Notes: a model not told the origin generated them from the sequence alone. A DNA stretch of 64,000 nucleotides from Podarcis raffonei (GCF_027172205.1 NC_070616.1:41699001-41763000); one strand, 5' to 3'. Numbered from the stretch's first letter, positions 11,218 to 31,320 are shown. Program-made: numbers and translations.

Positions 11218-13360
11218 TTTTTTAAAAAAAAAAGATATTTATTCAGAGTTTCAAAAGTACAAGAAAAAGGACAAAAAATAAGAAAAAAAGGAACAAATAC
11301 ATCACACACAAAAAAAGAAAAAAAGAAAAAAAGAAAAGAAAAAAAGACAAATCCCATATTACATCTTTTCATTTGCTTAATTCTTTGACCTCCTCACACC
11401 TCCCTTTTCGTATTCTAATTTAATTCATTATTTCAGCAAATTCTTTCCGTCTTTCTCAATTCTTATTTAGATAGTCTAACCTATTAGTTAACTCAACAAA
11501 TCCTTTCCATCTTTTGACATATTCTGTTATTCAATTTACCTTGATTTATTTAACCTTGTCTTACCATAAAAAGAAAACCTTAATGTTCAAAATTTAAAAC
11601 ATAATTATGCATAACTCCTTATATCCTTTCTACTAAAGCCAGATAATTCCATTCCAACATTTTCCCTAATATTTCATTAGTTTTACACTAATTCCAAAAA
11701 TAAAAAGAAAATTTTCCTTTTATAGGCTTTTTAAAAAAAATTTTTTATCCAACGTCCCTTCTTCCTGGTCTCGGGTTATGTCAGTCCTTACTGTCCATTC
11801 CATCCAGTCCATCAACCTGGTGATCTTATGTCCGAGGCCCTTAAGTCTCTTCTATGCCTCTTCTGCAGATTTTCTTCTTGTTGTTTATGCTTACACTTTT
11901 CCTTATCGTTTGTTGGTTTCTTTCTTAATTTCTTCCCTTTCTCCTTGAGGAGTAGGTCTCTGGGGGATTCCAACCGATAGTTATATCCATCTTCCTTCAT
12001 CAGACTAGCCCATTCCCCACAGTCCCACTCCCCACCATCAACATTGTAATCCAAAAAGTAACTATCCAAAAAATAGTTGTCAGCATATTTCCAAGTCCCC
12101 CCAAAGTTAAGAGCCTCCTTAACTCCAGGCTCTCCCAGGCCCACTCCAAATTCAATCTTCCAAAACAGCGGCTTATGCTCCTGCAGGGCTTCGGATCTCT
12201 CCATTTGTGTTGCTTGGGGTACGATCGCAGCCTCCTCCATCTTCATCTGCCCTTGCACTTGCCCAGTCGAACCAATTTCCTGAGTTGGTCGCTGCATAAT
12301 TTCTATGTTTCCTGTTAATCCATATTCACTGGCTACAGCAGTCATCAAGTCCAACTTCTCCTTCATCAAACCCGTCTTCTCATGCAACTGCTCCAGCAAA
12401 GCATTTGTCTTGCAAAAAGCAGACACCAAAACTTCCTCCCCACACATTTCTATTCAAGGTCAAACGGCTGGTCCCACGATCCCAATCTCGCAGCTGTGAG
12501 GTCTCCAAGTAAACTGCAGCAACAAATTGACAAGCTCCCTCTAGGGGACACAATTTCTATTTGTATCCATCTTTTTGAAACATGTCCAACAAAAGAAAGT
12601 TACTTTCAATTTTCAATTTTCAAATACTTTGTTTCTTTAAAATGCAGAAGGCAGCATTGAAGTCAGTTTGGATCTCTTTTTTAACTATCTGTCAAAATGC
12701 TCCACGTACAATCAATGGACGTCTCCAGCAATTTCTGTCCCGACACCCCGTTCCCAGGTTTGAGACGATGGAAACTTATTTTCCTTTACTCCCTCTCCTG
12801 CAGGCTTAAACAGTCAGATTCCCCCCCCCCCTTTTCACCTGCTTCCAAGGGGGTTTTATTAGTTGTAAATGCAGGAAATTCCAACCTTTAAGACAACTTT
12901 CCAGACTATTAGATTGTAAGGTTTTTGCTTCAGTCTATTTACAAAAAGTGGGAGGCGGACTTCCTGTTTTGAACCTTCCCGCTTCGGAGCCTAATTCAAG
13001 TATTTCTTGATCCAATTTTCCATTTTTACTCACGGGTACTTGTTTAGAGTTCAATTGTCAACAGGAAAAAGTCAGTGCTCTCTGGCGATGGCTGTGCGGC
13101 TTCCCTCCGTGAAAATAGCAATCAGTTCGCAGCACCGCGCTGCTCACCCCACTTCGCTCCGGAGCCCCAAATTGGGGTTCCCCGCGAGTAGGGGAGGCGC
13201 TCCTGGTGCTCTGCCAAACCCCATGTTCCCAGGCTTCCTCCGCCTGGGATTTCTTGCGGGTCCCCACCTTCGCCGCGGTGGGCAGACCCAATTTCCACGG
13301 AGCCCGTTCCCCCGATCGGAGGAACTCCGCCATTCGCCAATGGCGCTAACCCAGAAGTTC
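11218..13360 (-). mobile_element. Short L1-type element with both L1 ends but no ORF2
   Basis: Minus strand, about 2.14 kb, flanked by AACCTGAAACTG(T/A)TCTT at 11201-11217 and 13361-13377 (16 of 17 identical). Its 5' part (13360 down to about 12900) aligns by eye with the 5' UTR of the full-length L1 at 56801. Shared phrases include GGGGCTCCGGAGCG, GAAGCCGCACAGC, and AACAGGAAGTCCGCC. Its 3' part shares GGTGTGAGGAGG(T/C)CAA and AATAAATATCTTT with that L1. The interior lacks endonuclease and reverse transcriptase and instead carries a 211-aa frame (12447-11812) unlike L1 ORF1. It is therefore non-autonomous, analogous in layout to HAL1 elements, and presumably moved by L1 ORF2 protein supplied in trans (inference). 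Confidence 0.82.
11812..12447 (-). CDS. 211-aa protein of the short L1-type element, function unknown
   Basis: Open frame starting MCGEEVLVSAFCKTNALLEQ and ending RASDIRSPG, with an in-frame stop upstream of the start. The N-terminal 45 residues could form an amphipathic helix or short coiled coil (ALLEQLHEKTGLMKEKLDLM). Residues of about 90-160 are acidic and aromatic, with a near-duplicate NYFLD/SYFLD motif. The last 45 residues are strongly basic (KEKGKKLRKKP, then KEKCKHKQQ, then KRHRRDLR), which could bind RNA. It lacks the RRM and C-terminal domain of the L1 ORF1 at 57734-58783, and I do not recognise its family. It sits where ORF1 would be, between an L1 5' UTR and an L1 3' UTR. Whether it is translated is unknown. 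Confidence 0.55.
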   Translation of the reverse strand: MCGEEVLVSAFCKTNALLEQLHEKTGLMKEKLDLMTAVASEYGLTGNIEIMQRPTQEIGSTGQVQGQMKMEEAAIVPQATQMERSEALQEHKPLFWKIEFGVGLGEPGVKEALNFGGTWKYADNYFLDSYFLDYNVDGGEWDCGEWASLMKEDGYNYRLESPRDLLLKEKGKKLRKKPTNDKEKCKHKQQEENLQKRHRRDLRASDIRSPG

Positions 13361-13540
13361 AACCTGAAACTGATCTTAACCTGAAGCACCACTTTAGCTA
13401 ATGGGGCCTCCTGTTGCTGCTGCGCCGCCGGAGCACAATTTCTGTTCTCATCCTGAAGCAAAGTTCTTAACCTGAAGCACTATTTCTGGGTTAGGGGAGT
13501 CTGTGACCTGAAGCGTATGTAACCTGAGGTACCACTGTAT

Positions 13541-13569
13541 TGTGTTTTGTTTTGTTTTGTTTTGTTTTA
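13541..13569. repeat. (TTTTG)n pentanucleotide run
   Basis: Short run of TTTTG units immediately after the Tigger-like element. Confidence 0.85.
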
Positions 13570-13599
13570 GAGATCTGGATCTCTGATGACGTTGTGTCT

Positions 13600-13782
13600 T
13601 TTAGGCTTGACTGGCATTGCTCAGCGGTGGGACTGAGAAGACTCAAGTTTGAATCCTCACTCAGTCACGAAGCTCATAAGATGGTGCCACTATTAATTGG
13701 ACCTGCCTCAAAGGGTGTTGTGAGAGGAGGGGGCAGAGATACTTAGCAGAAAGTTGGGAGAAAGGAAGCAAATAAATACCTT
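13600..13782 (+). mobile_element. MIR-like SINE remnant
   Basis: Body with a degenerate tRNA-like head (AAGTTTGAATCCTCACT, about 13632-13650) and a CCTCAAAGGGTGTTGTGAGAG core, ending GAAGCAAATAAATACC. These are typical of old MIR/CORE-SINE copies. Confidence 0.55.
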
Positions 13783-14139
13783 AGAGGCATGTATGTTTAA
13801 AAACGACATCCTGCCATGCTGTGGCACAGAGAACCAACTCTGGGGCTTAGCTCTAGCTCAGATTAAGGCATGGTGAACATTGTTATTGTTGTTGCTGTTT
13901 TGTTAATTAATACAATGTGTATCCCACCCTTCATCTGAAGATCACAGGGCGGTTCACAAGATAAAAATGCAAAATGAGAACACAAAATGCAGCAGGGCGA
14001 GGAGTGGACTGGTGTTACATGATCAAACCTCATTCCAGTCACATTCAAAGGCAGCCCCATATATAATGCATTACAGTAATTTAACCTAGAGTTTACCAGA
14101 GTGTATGCAGCAGAAGCCAGACTATCCCTACCCAGATAA

Positions 14140-14345
14140 AGTTGCTACTAGCAGATGCTAGTGCAAGGCACTCTGAGCCACTGAAGACTCTTGTGCCTCC
14201 AGTGACAGCGGTAGACCCAGAAGTACGCCCAAACTGTGCACAGGCTGAACTCCACCTATCCAGTCAAAGGAGCCATACACTAACAATGCTTCAGTCTTAT
14301 CTGGAATCAGCTGCAATTTATTGGCTCTAATCCAGCTCACCACGG
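14140..14345 (-). mobile_element. L2-type LINE reverse transcriptase fragment
   Basis: The minus-strand frame (14343-14158) reads MVSWIRANKLQLIPDKTEALLV. This is the WMxxNKLxLNPDKTEVLLV motif characteristic of L2/CR1-group reverse transcriptases. It is followed by a GGVQPVHSLGVLLG segment matching the family's VxxLGVxLD block. The flanking 13880-14140 may be a downstream part of the same or another old LINE. The copy is broken. Confidence 0.75.
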
Positions 14346-14540
14346 GAAATGAATGCTGGTCTAGCTAATTCACTGCCATACCTGCCACTGTAAAGGAGAA
14401 TTAGGGTTAAATGCACCTGAGTGGGGGCGGGGAAGCAGGCAGGGAGTAGTAGTATCAGAAACATGCCTAACTGTAGATTTATATAAAGTAGCTGCATTCA
14501 CACAGCACTTTATTCCAATTTCCTGATGTTAATTTATATG

Positions 14541-14672
14541 TGAGCTTTCATACGAATTAAAGCCACTTCCAGAATACAGCAGAATATAGAACATAACATG
14601 GAAATGAGCACTAAACTTTACCTGTATTCCACTATATTTCTGGAAGTGGCTTTTGCATTGTGTGAAAGCTCA
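14541..14672. repeat. Imperfect palindromic (hairpin) element
   Basis: The arm at 14541-14574 (TGAGCTTTCA...AAGCCACTTCCAGAA) pairs with 14638-14672 (TTCTGGAAGTGGCTTT...TGAAAGCTCA), with mismatches only in the centre of the arm and a spacer of about 63 bp. It has no coding capacity. It is probably a small foldback-type DNA element. No target duplication was defined. Confidence 0.6.
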
Positions 14673-14719
14673 GATATATTGTGGAAATTAACAGTTACAG
14701 AAATATCTGGGAAAGGAAT

Positions 14720-15446
14720 AAGCCGCCCTACGAATGCAACTCTTGTCACACTGACCATTCAACTGTGTCCCTTTCCTAACATTTCCGACCATGGGATTTA
14801 GCTTTTTCACTGCTGCATATTGACCTGGCCATTTTCATCAAGCTATCAACATAAAAATATAATAATGAGAACAGAAACCCAGAGTTTTAATCCTTACGTG
14901 GCCAAAATGGCACCACTCACGGACAAGGGGGAACCTCTACATTTTGTATAAGTGCAGAACATCATTCCGGGGAAGACGATTCCCACCCCCACCCCAAAAA
15001 AAAAAAAAACACCGTAGCGAGGCGAAGCCTGAGCCTGCAGAGTCGGTTCATAAGGCTAACTGTTTGGGTCTAATAAGGGGCGGGGGGGGGAGGAAAGTCC
15101 AGGGAAAGGGCGTGGCTGCCTAGAACCCTCGACAGTCGTGCTCTGCACTGCAACACTTCATTGCAGGTAATAGTAACAGTGAAATTATATCTTTAAAGAA
15201 AGAGCACGACAAAAGACGTGACGGGTTGCGAACTAGGCGTGGCTAAAAGGGAAGGGGGTGGGCCGAGTCGTTCCACGGGAAATACTCGGGGCCCCTGCGC
15301 TGGGAAGGCCGGAAAAGGCAAGGGGCGGCTGGCTGGCCGAGGAAAGGCTCCGCCTGCCCGCCTTCCCTTTGCGCAGAGAGCCTCGCTCTGCTCCTTTGGC
15401 ACCCAGTCCTTCGAGCTGTCGTAGCTGCGTCAGAGCCTCCCGGCGG
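14720..15446 (+). promoter_or_regulatory. NEFL upstream flank with CpG-rich proximal promoter
   Basis: From about 15000 the sequence becomes GC- and CpG-rich and stays so into exon 1. It contains GGGGCGGGGG (about 15076-15085) and GGGCGTGGC boxes that could bind Sp1-type factors, and a TGACG half site near 15219. This is the expected proximal promoter area of NEFL. Specific binding is inferred from motifs only. Confidence 0.55.
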
Positions 15447-15454
15447 TATAAATA
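15447..15454 (+). promoter_or_regulatory. NEFL: TATA box of NEFL
   Basis: TATAAATA about 117 bp before the NEFL start codon, in GC-rich surroundings. Transcription would begin near 15478, giving a 5' UTR of about 85 nt. Mammalian NEFL promoters also have a TATA box. Confidence 0.8.
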
Positions 15455-15563
15455 GGAGCGAGCGTGAGCAGCAGTCCGCAGAGCAGCCTCTCCCTTTCTG
15501 TTAGACGGCGGCATCTTCTTCTCTTCCTCCCCTTCTCGCAGCGCCCGAGCGGCAGCCGACACC

Positions 15564-25192
<9,629 letters not shown>

Positions 25193-25615
25193 TATAGACT
25201 TGGATGTAGGTTTCCCAGATAGTTTAAGTGACTGAGCTAAAATTGCTGTGCCATGTATTTAAATCCCCCTACTGTTCTTAGGTTTAAAGAAGTTAATTGT
25301 CTCTATGCCTCTGTTTCCCCCTCCCCTTTCAATGCAAAGGAACCCTAACGCTTGCCATGTGTCCCACTGGCTGCTACCAAACTAAGCATGGTGTCTTCTA
25401 ATGAGTCCCAGAGCAACGTGCAATTTGACTGATTCAAACCCAAGTAGATACCTACGTATATTAAAATTCAAATCAAATTTTAAAAAAGCAGGGAAGCCAG
25501 TAGGGAAGGGGGGGGAAATATATATATGTCAAAGCTACTTTCAAAGTTGTTCTGGAAACCTTGGATGGTGACTAACAATAATAACAACAATGAAGTCTGT
25601 GAAATCAAGCTAGTC

Positions 25616-25621
25616 AATAAA
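25616..25621 (+). promoter_or_regulatory. NEFL: Poly(A) signal of NEFL
   Basis: AATAAA about 425 nt after the stop codon, followed by a T/GT-rich stretch (TTTTTTGTTGTGTGTC) at about 25646-25661. Cleavage would fall near 25637-25645. Other downstream signals cannot be excluded. Confidence 0.65.
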
Positions 25622-26080
25622 GTTAAAGCAAAGCTGCATACACAATTTTTTGTTGTGTGTCTTCAATGTTTCCCATTCATGATTTACTGCAAAAAGTTTA
25701 CAGCCAGTTCTATAAACGATTGGAAGTAAGACTCATCATGTTTTGTAGGGCTTACTCCCACGTAATCCCTTGTCTGATTGCTACATTTGAAACTAAACGC
25801 ATTGATGGTGAAGAAACCAATGCTAAATGGTGAAATCCATCCATTTCAGTGATGGCAACCCCACCCGGTATGCTCCTGGGCATCTTCAGGAAGCAAGGCT
25901 GTGAGAAGCTTTGCTTGAGCATCTCATTTATTGCCTGAAGAGCTTCCACGTGCAACAGTGAGCAACTTTAAGCCTGCCTCTGATGGATAATAATTGTTGG
26001 AGCCAAGATAATGAAACAAAAAGAGTGTGAAGAGGATGTGTTGGGATAACATTGAAAGTGATTCCTCTCAAAAGCTTTGC

Positions 26081-26157
26081 AGAGTAGAGTAGAGTAGAGT
26101 AGAGTAGAATAGAATAGAATAGAATAGAATAGAATAGAATAGAATAGAATAGAATAG
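26081..26157. repeat. (AGAGT)n/(AGAAT)n pentanucleotide microsatellite
   Basis: AGAGT units change to AGAAT units partway, giving about 15 pentamers in total. Confidence 0.95.
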
Positions 26158-26269
26158 TGAAAAGGGAAATCATACCTCTGGTGTCCTCATTAAGAATAGG
26201 CAGGCAGGAAATCATCACACATTTCCCCTGGAATAATCCCAATCAGATGTGGAGGACATAACACCCTTC

Positions 26270-26396
26270 AACTCAAGAGTGGGGGACTTGTAGCCCTCCA
26301 AACATTATTGGACTACCATTATTCCTAACCATTGACTTTGCTGATTGCTGGAGCTTATGGGAGTCCAACAACATCTGGAGGGTCATATCCCTCCTT
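26270..26396. repeat. Palindromic miniature element (CTCCA...TGGAG family)
   Basis: Contains GTAGCCCTCCAAACATTATTGG, and its inverse GTCCAACAACATCTGGAGGG. One of at least five related copies in the window (27640, 32960, 39028, 51678). Probably a non-autonomous DNA transposon. Confidence 0.65.
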
Positions 26397-26479
26397 AACA
26401 TCTAAGGAACCATTCACTAGCACAGCCCGTGTAATTCCCAGTTCAATGGATCATGTAAATTAAATGGGTTAATCTTGGC

Positions 26480-26580
26480 CCAGCACAAACAGCATCTTGT
26501 GGTATCTTTCAAGCTAACAGTTATTGTGGCAGAAGAATGGCCCACATCACCTGATGCATTGTAAATTTCACTGTAAAGAG
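26480..26580. repeat. Interspersed repeat related to 29905-30050
   Basis: Inverse-orientation phrases (CTTGTGGTATCTTTCAAGCTAAC, then CACATCACCTGATGCATTG) correspond to the repeat at 29905-30050 and 20535-21020. Confidence 0.45.
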
Positions 26581-27198
26581 TGGCATCACAGGATACAGAG
26601 AAGGAGTGAGTTGCACACTGAAATGAAACAAAGGAGCAGTGTCTGGACTGGGTTGCAAAACTAGAGTTGCAAAACTGCTAGCGCTGTGCTGAAATTTCAT
26701 AGCATTTGCATCCCAAGAGGGGCTTGTCTTCCCAGCAGCACAACAGTGGATTCAGAGGCACCCTAAGCCCCATCCCTGTGTCTTTGTAATAGACTTCTCC
26801 AGCCAGCCAGCGTGGCTGCTGCCCTTCAGTCCCCACATGGAATTCCGCCCACTCCCCCCCTTCCCAGTAGCACTTGCAGAAAACCAGTCCTGTTTCAAAA
26901 GGACACCTTTCTTCATGTGGTAACAACACACCACTGTGTTACCCCTGGCCACCCCCTTCTCAATTCTTCTACTTTTGTCCACTTCCACAAGCCAGGGGAA
27001 GGAGAGTATTTGCATGGCTCAGTACTTAGTGCCCCTTGTGTTGCTAATGGTATCACTATCAGTGATCTCCTGAACAGGAGAACTGGTCCAGCCTGTATTT
27101 TGCGCTGGCCTGGTATCTTCCTTTCATACTCCAAAAATCAGCTAAATTCTACCCCTTTACTAAATTTATGGTTAAGGGGAGACTACCCCACCCCACGT

Positions 27199-27567
27199 AT
27201 GGGACGCGGGTGGCGCTGTGGGTAAAACCTCAGCGCCTAGGACTTGCCGATTGCATGGTCGGCGGTTCGAATCCCTGTGGCTGGGTGCGCTCCCATCGTT
27301 CAGTCCCAGCGCCTGCCAACCTAGCAGTTCGAAAGCATCCCCGGGTGCAAGTAGATAAATAGGGACCGCTTACCAGCGGGAAGGTAAACGGCGTTCCGTG
27401 TGCTGCTCTGGTGCCGGTTCGCCGGAGCAGCTTCGTCACGCTGGCCACGTGACCCGGAAGTGTCTGCGGACAGCGCTGGCTCCCAGCCTCTAGAGTGAGA
27501 TGAGCGCACAACCCTAGAGTCTGTCAAGACTGGCCTGTACGGGCAGGGGTACCTTTACCTTTACCTT
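27199..27567 (+). mobile_element. Sauria SINE (tRNA-derived), full length
   Basis: The tRNA-like head GGGTGGCGCTGTGGGTAAAA carries an A-box-like region and the B box GGTTCGAATCC. The body contains GTGCAAGTAGATAAATAGGG, and the 3' tail is (ACCTTT)n at about 27551-27570. ACCTTT tails are known for Sauria SINEs, which share the 3' end of BovB/RTE LINEs. TACCCCACCCC on both sides (27184-27194, 27568-27578) is a likely target duplication. It is full length and the best preserved of three copies here. Confidence 0.9.
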
Positions 27568-27639
27568 TACCCCACCCCCCAAAAAACTCTAACAATAATT
27601 ACCTCCTTCGTAGTCTTGTAGTAGCCAAGACATGGAGAA

Positions 27640-27772
27640 CATTTGACCCTCCAGATGTTGCTGAACTACAACTCCCATCAGCCCCAAGAAGTGTGGCCAA
27701 TGGCCATGGATGATAGGAACTGTGATTCATCAGCATCTGGAGGGCCAAAAGTGCCCAACACTTGGGTTAATT
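27640..27772. repeat. Palindromic miniature element (CTCCA...TGGAG family)
   Basis: CCCTCCAGATGTTGCTGAAC, ACAACTCCCATCAGCCCC, GTGGCCAATGGCCATGGATG and ATCTGGAGGGCC form an overall inverted repeat. Confidence 0.7.
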
Positions 27773-28930
27773 TGATGTAGTCTGATAAAGGTATATGAAA
27801 CCAGGTATCTCCAATCTTTTCAGATCCAGGACCCACTTTCCACCCAAACATCCATTTGGGGACCCATTTCTTAATCTTTTACCATCTGCTTGTATGGTGG
27901 TCATTCTCCTGTTGCAGCCCACCTTGGTTCAGGTTGTGATCCAGTAAGTGGATTGGATAGATTTTAATGAGGAGAGGATATTTTATTTATTAATTATCCT
28001 TTCTCTTTTCACAAGTGTGAGAATGCAAGGACCTACAGTAATTCAGCAGAGTTAAAAATCACCACTGTGTATAGCTTATATTTAGAAGCTATTTGGGACA
28101 AGGTTGCACAACTTTCTACAACAATTATGATATCCAAGGATGCTTAGGCAGACTTGGATCATCTTCTCCCTCTTAACAAAGAAATTACTCAGACTGTTTA
28201 AGTAAACAGGAAAAATACAAGGTTTACTCACATCATAGTCTTGCTCAGATTCAACAATTACAGCGATGAAAATCAGACAGGCAATAATTCTTAAAAGTTA
28301 CAAAAGTGCATAGTCCAGTTCCAAATGGAGTGCACTCCCCGGAGAGCTTAGCAGACATCCTACCCCATTGCAGGTAAGAAGAGTGCGGTGACAGGATGAA
28401 GAAGTAAAGGTTAAGTTTCTATTGTTTCCATTTCCACCAGGCAAGTTTGGGCATATGGGATCTTAGAGTCCCCTGTTCATGACTATCTAGCAATCATGCA
28501 TTTGTGATTTGTCTGCAGATCCTCCTAGAGGTCCCAATCCACTAGCTGAAGAGCTGTGTCTTCACCCACATGTAGGGAACTGTTGTTGCTGTTTATAGCT
28601 GGTGAGAGCCACAGTCCCTCAGAGGGCAACCTAAGAGGGCTCACTTATTAATTATGGGTGGGGTCTCTCTCTCTTTCACTGCACTGCACTGGACTGCACT
28701 GTTTGTTTTGCCAGATGTTTAAATTGCTTGTTGCAGAGGACTTTTGAAACTAGGCTGCATGAAGCCCTACTCCTAGGGCCACAGATTAATCACACTTGTG
28801 TCAACTTTTGAAATAGGTGATTGGATTTATGCCAAGGGTTTATTAATGTGTGTGCAAGCACTCAGAGTAGGAATTTGAAAGAAAGGCACTCTGCACATGC
28901 CTAGTCACTCATTTTGTTGGAGTAGTAATA
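27773..28930. other. Intergenic between NEFL and NEFM, mostly unassigned
   Basis: 27810-27960 looks like an old repeat (CCAGGACCCACTTTCC, then GCAGCCCACCTTGG), but its family is not recognised. No gene was seen. Confidence 0.35.
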
Positions 28931-28931
28931 C

Positions 28932-29085
28932 CTTGAGCATAGCCAGGATTTATTTTAGGGGGGCAGGCATGGGGGGGGGGCAGAACCAAGTTATCTGCAA
29001 CACAGTTGAGCAGTTGGTCATTTCTACTTATTTGATTTTGGGGAGCAGCTCCCCTCCCACCCACCTGGCTATGCCCATGATTAAG
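28932..29085. mobile_element. Possible miniature element with GCATAGCCAGG ends
   Basis: The left end GAGCATAGCCAGGATTTATT and right end CCACCTGGCTATGCCCATG are complementary over about 12 bp. A half copy may lie at 45700-45755 (AATCCTGGCTACGTCC). Non-coding, with a G-rich interior. Confidence 0.5.
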
Positions 29086-29156
29086 ACACCAATTTAGGGG
29101 TTTCCTTGCTCATTTTTCAAAAATAAATAATAAAACCAATTTAGGTCTGAACTAAA

Positions 29157-29455
29157 ACGTGGGTGGCACTGTGGTGTAAACCACTGAGCCTTGGGCTTGC
29201 CAATTGGAAGGTTGGCGGTTCAAATCCCTGTGACGGGGTGAGCTCCTGTTGTTCAGTCCCAGCTCCTGCCAAACTAGCAGTTTGAAAGCACGTCAAAGTG
29301 CAAGTAGATAAATAGGTACCACTCTGGCGGGAAGGTAAAAAGCATTTCCATGTGCTGCTCTGGTTTCGCCATATGACCTGGAAAAACTCTGCGGACAAAC
29401 GTCGGTTCCCTCAGCCAGTAAAGCAAGATGAGAGCTGTAACCCCAGAGTCGTTCA
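29157..29455 (+). mobile_element. Sauria SINE, diverged
   Basis: Same architecture as 27199-27567 (GTGGGTGGCACTGTGGTGTAAA, GGCGGTTCAAATCC, GTGCAAGTAGATAAATAGG) but with many changes, and without a clear ACCTTT tail. Old copy. Confidence 0.85.
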
Positions 29456-29904
29456 CTTTACTGTGTGTGAATCATACATACATATGCATTCTGTTGTACA
29501 TCTGAAAAACACTTTCCACCATGCAGTACATTAGCATAGGACCAAATTGTTATGGTAATTAATTTATCATGTTGGGTGGGAGAAGCATGATCCCTCACCT
29601 TCAGCACTGAGCAGAATTCTACCTCCTTAGTGTTACTGCCTCATTCTGAGTAAAGGGTGATTGACATAGACATAACTGGTGCACCTAAATCAGCTTCTAA
29701 TGATGCTGGCGTTACAGCCAGGAAGACGATGGACTGCTTGGAATGGAAGCCTGCAAAACTGCTCTCCTTTTAGTGAGTGGAAAAGTCAAGGTGAAATGCA
29801 CAAATAAACAGCAGGGAAAGAAATGAGAGTGCTATAATAAAACCTCTGATTATCTAATGGGAACACATCTTGTTCAAAAACTTCAACTTTACGGCACTTT
29901 AAAT

Positions 29905-30050
29905 AAATTTGAGGTGGCATAAGCTTTTGTGCATGTCGAGTCCACTTCATCAAATGCATGAAAGCTTATGCATAAGTTTTAGATTTGTTAATCTTTAAGG
30001 TACTGCAGGACTCACTGTTATTTTTGCTGCAACAGACAGACTAACTTTCC
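29905..30050 (+). repeat. Common sauropsid interspersed repeat with palindromic core
   Basis: CATAAGCTTTTGTGCATGTC, GAGTCCACTTCATCAAATGCA, GAAAGCTTATGC, TTAATCTTTAAGGTACTGCA and CAACAGACAGACTAAC match a frequent, partly palindromic element. Related pieces lie at 20535 and 26480. Confidence 0.6.
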
Positions 30051-30120
30051 CACTGGATCCTGCTCAGATATTTTTTGGATCCTTTTCTTTTCCATTACTA
30101 GTATTTAATTGGTTTAGAAG

Positions 30121-30295
30121 CAGTGGTGTCCAAACTTTTTTCAAAGAGGGCCAGATTTGATGAAGTGAAGGGCCACCAGGGCCGCCCAAAGGGCCACCCA
30201 AAGTTGTTGACCTTTTTTTAGGATTGAAGTTGGGGCTGGATTTAACTGACCAGTGGGCCAGATTAGGCCCCCGAAAAGGACTTTGGACATGCCTG
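30121..30295. mobile_element. hAT-like miniature element
   Basis: The ends CAGTGGTGTCCAAACTT and GGACTTTGGACATGCCTG are imperfect inverted repeats. The flanks TTTAGAAG (30113-30120) and GTTTGAAG (30296-30303) are similar 8-mers, a hAT-length target site. Interior phrases GGGCCAGATTTGATG and GGGCCAGATTAGGCCC are typical of such elements. Confidence 0.65.
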
Positions 30296-30299
30296 GTTT

Positions 30300-31137
30300 G
30301 AAGAAACAGTAAAAGTACAAGAGAAACATATATCAGCAAATGACTCTAGGGTTTTAGAAAGTAGGGTTACGACTGCAGCCTAAGTCATTGAATATCCCAA
30401 GAATAAGGTAACGTTCAGGATGGTGGTTATAAACAAATTAATACAGAACACATAAACTTTTGAATTTAACATTAACTTTAAAAGATTGAGAAACAGAGGT
30501 TAGCCTTGGGCTATAAACAATTGATTCTACAGAAATCAATAAATGACATCCAATTTGCATTAAAATTATTCAAGTTTTGCTTTCTCTCCCCACCTCTTAG
30601 TCTTTGCAGAATTCATTAATTTTGCCATAAATGCTGAGCTCAGCTCCACATCCAATCTATTCTAGTAGGGATGACATCTCCAATAGTTTAAGAACTGCAG
30701 TATCTTGGGTGCTTTTACTGTATATGCTGCTAGATCTCTGTGAATTGTTCAATGAAGCCATCACTATTCCAAATGGAAGTAAAGATCAAGGGATCTCAAG
30801 GGATATGGGGGGCATTGTTCCACCATCACTTTTTCAAACATCTTGTAAAACACAGGAGTGTATCCAATTAACAATTACTTAGACATAAGTTAGTCACGGT
30901 CAATAATTTCAATGAGTCTTCTCTAAATGGACCTAGCATTGGATGCAACCCACATCTTTTGGTTAAGGCTTTCTCTGACCCATAAAATTGCATCCTGTTA
31001 AATACCTGCGTTTTAATCCAGTTTTACTGAATTTTTATGGGATATATGGGATATTGCTGCATACAGTTTAATAGCTTTTTTTATATAAAAAAAACCCAAA
31101 CTGGTTTAGAAAGGCTGTTAAGTAAATCAATAAAAGT
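30300..31137. other. Intergenic, nothing assigned
   Basis: AT-rich sequence without a recognised gene or repeat. The open frame at 30631-30882 has no family resemblance. Confidence 0.4.
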
Positions 31138-31320
31138 GTGTTAGAAAGAGCGAAAGTTCTTTTGTCCTTGCCGGTCGGGTTTTTGTTTCTTAAAGGAAAA
31201 ATGACTGAAGTTCTGATGGGCTGCGGTAGAGTCCCTAAACTGCTCATGAATACAGACTGCGCTCCAGCAGACAATTGGGGGGAGGGCTTACTTTCTGAAG
31301 CTCAGGGAAATCCAGCAGCC

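Larger units (their letters stand above)
11152..13537. mobile_element. Tigger/pogo-like inverted-repeat element split by an L1-type insertion
   Basis: It begins CAGTGGTACCTCGG after a TA (11150-11151) and ends CCTGAGGTACCACTG before a TA (13538-13539). TA target duplications and CAGTGGTACCTC termini fit mariner/Tigger-type miniature elements. A second, uninterrupted copy lies at 34738-34978. The element itself is only about 240 bp. Nearly all of this span is the nested L1-type insert at 11218-13360. Confidence 0.8.

Noticed and set aside
27199-27280. tRNA-like A and B boxes suggesting a tRNA gene
   Set aside because: Part of a Sauria SINE, with body and ACCTTT tail following; no cloverleaf with a proper acceptor stem was seen.
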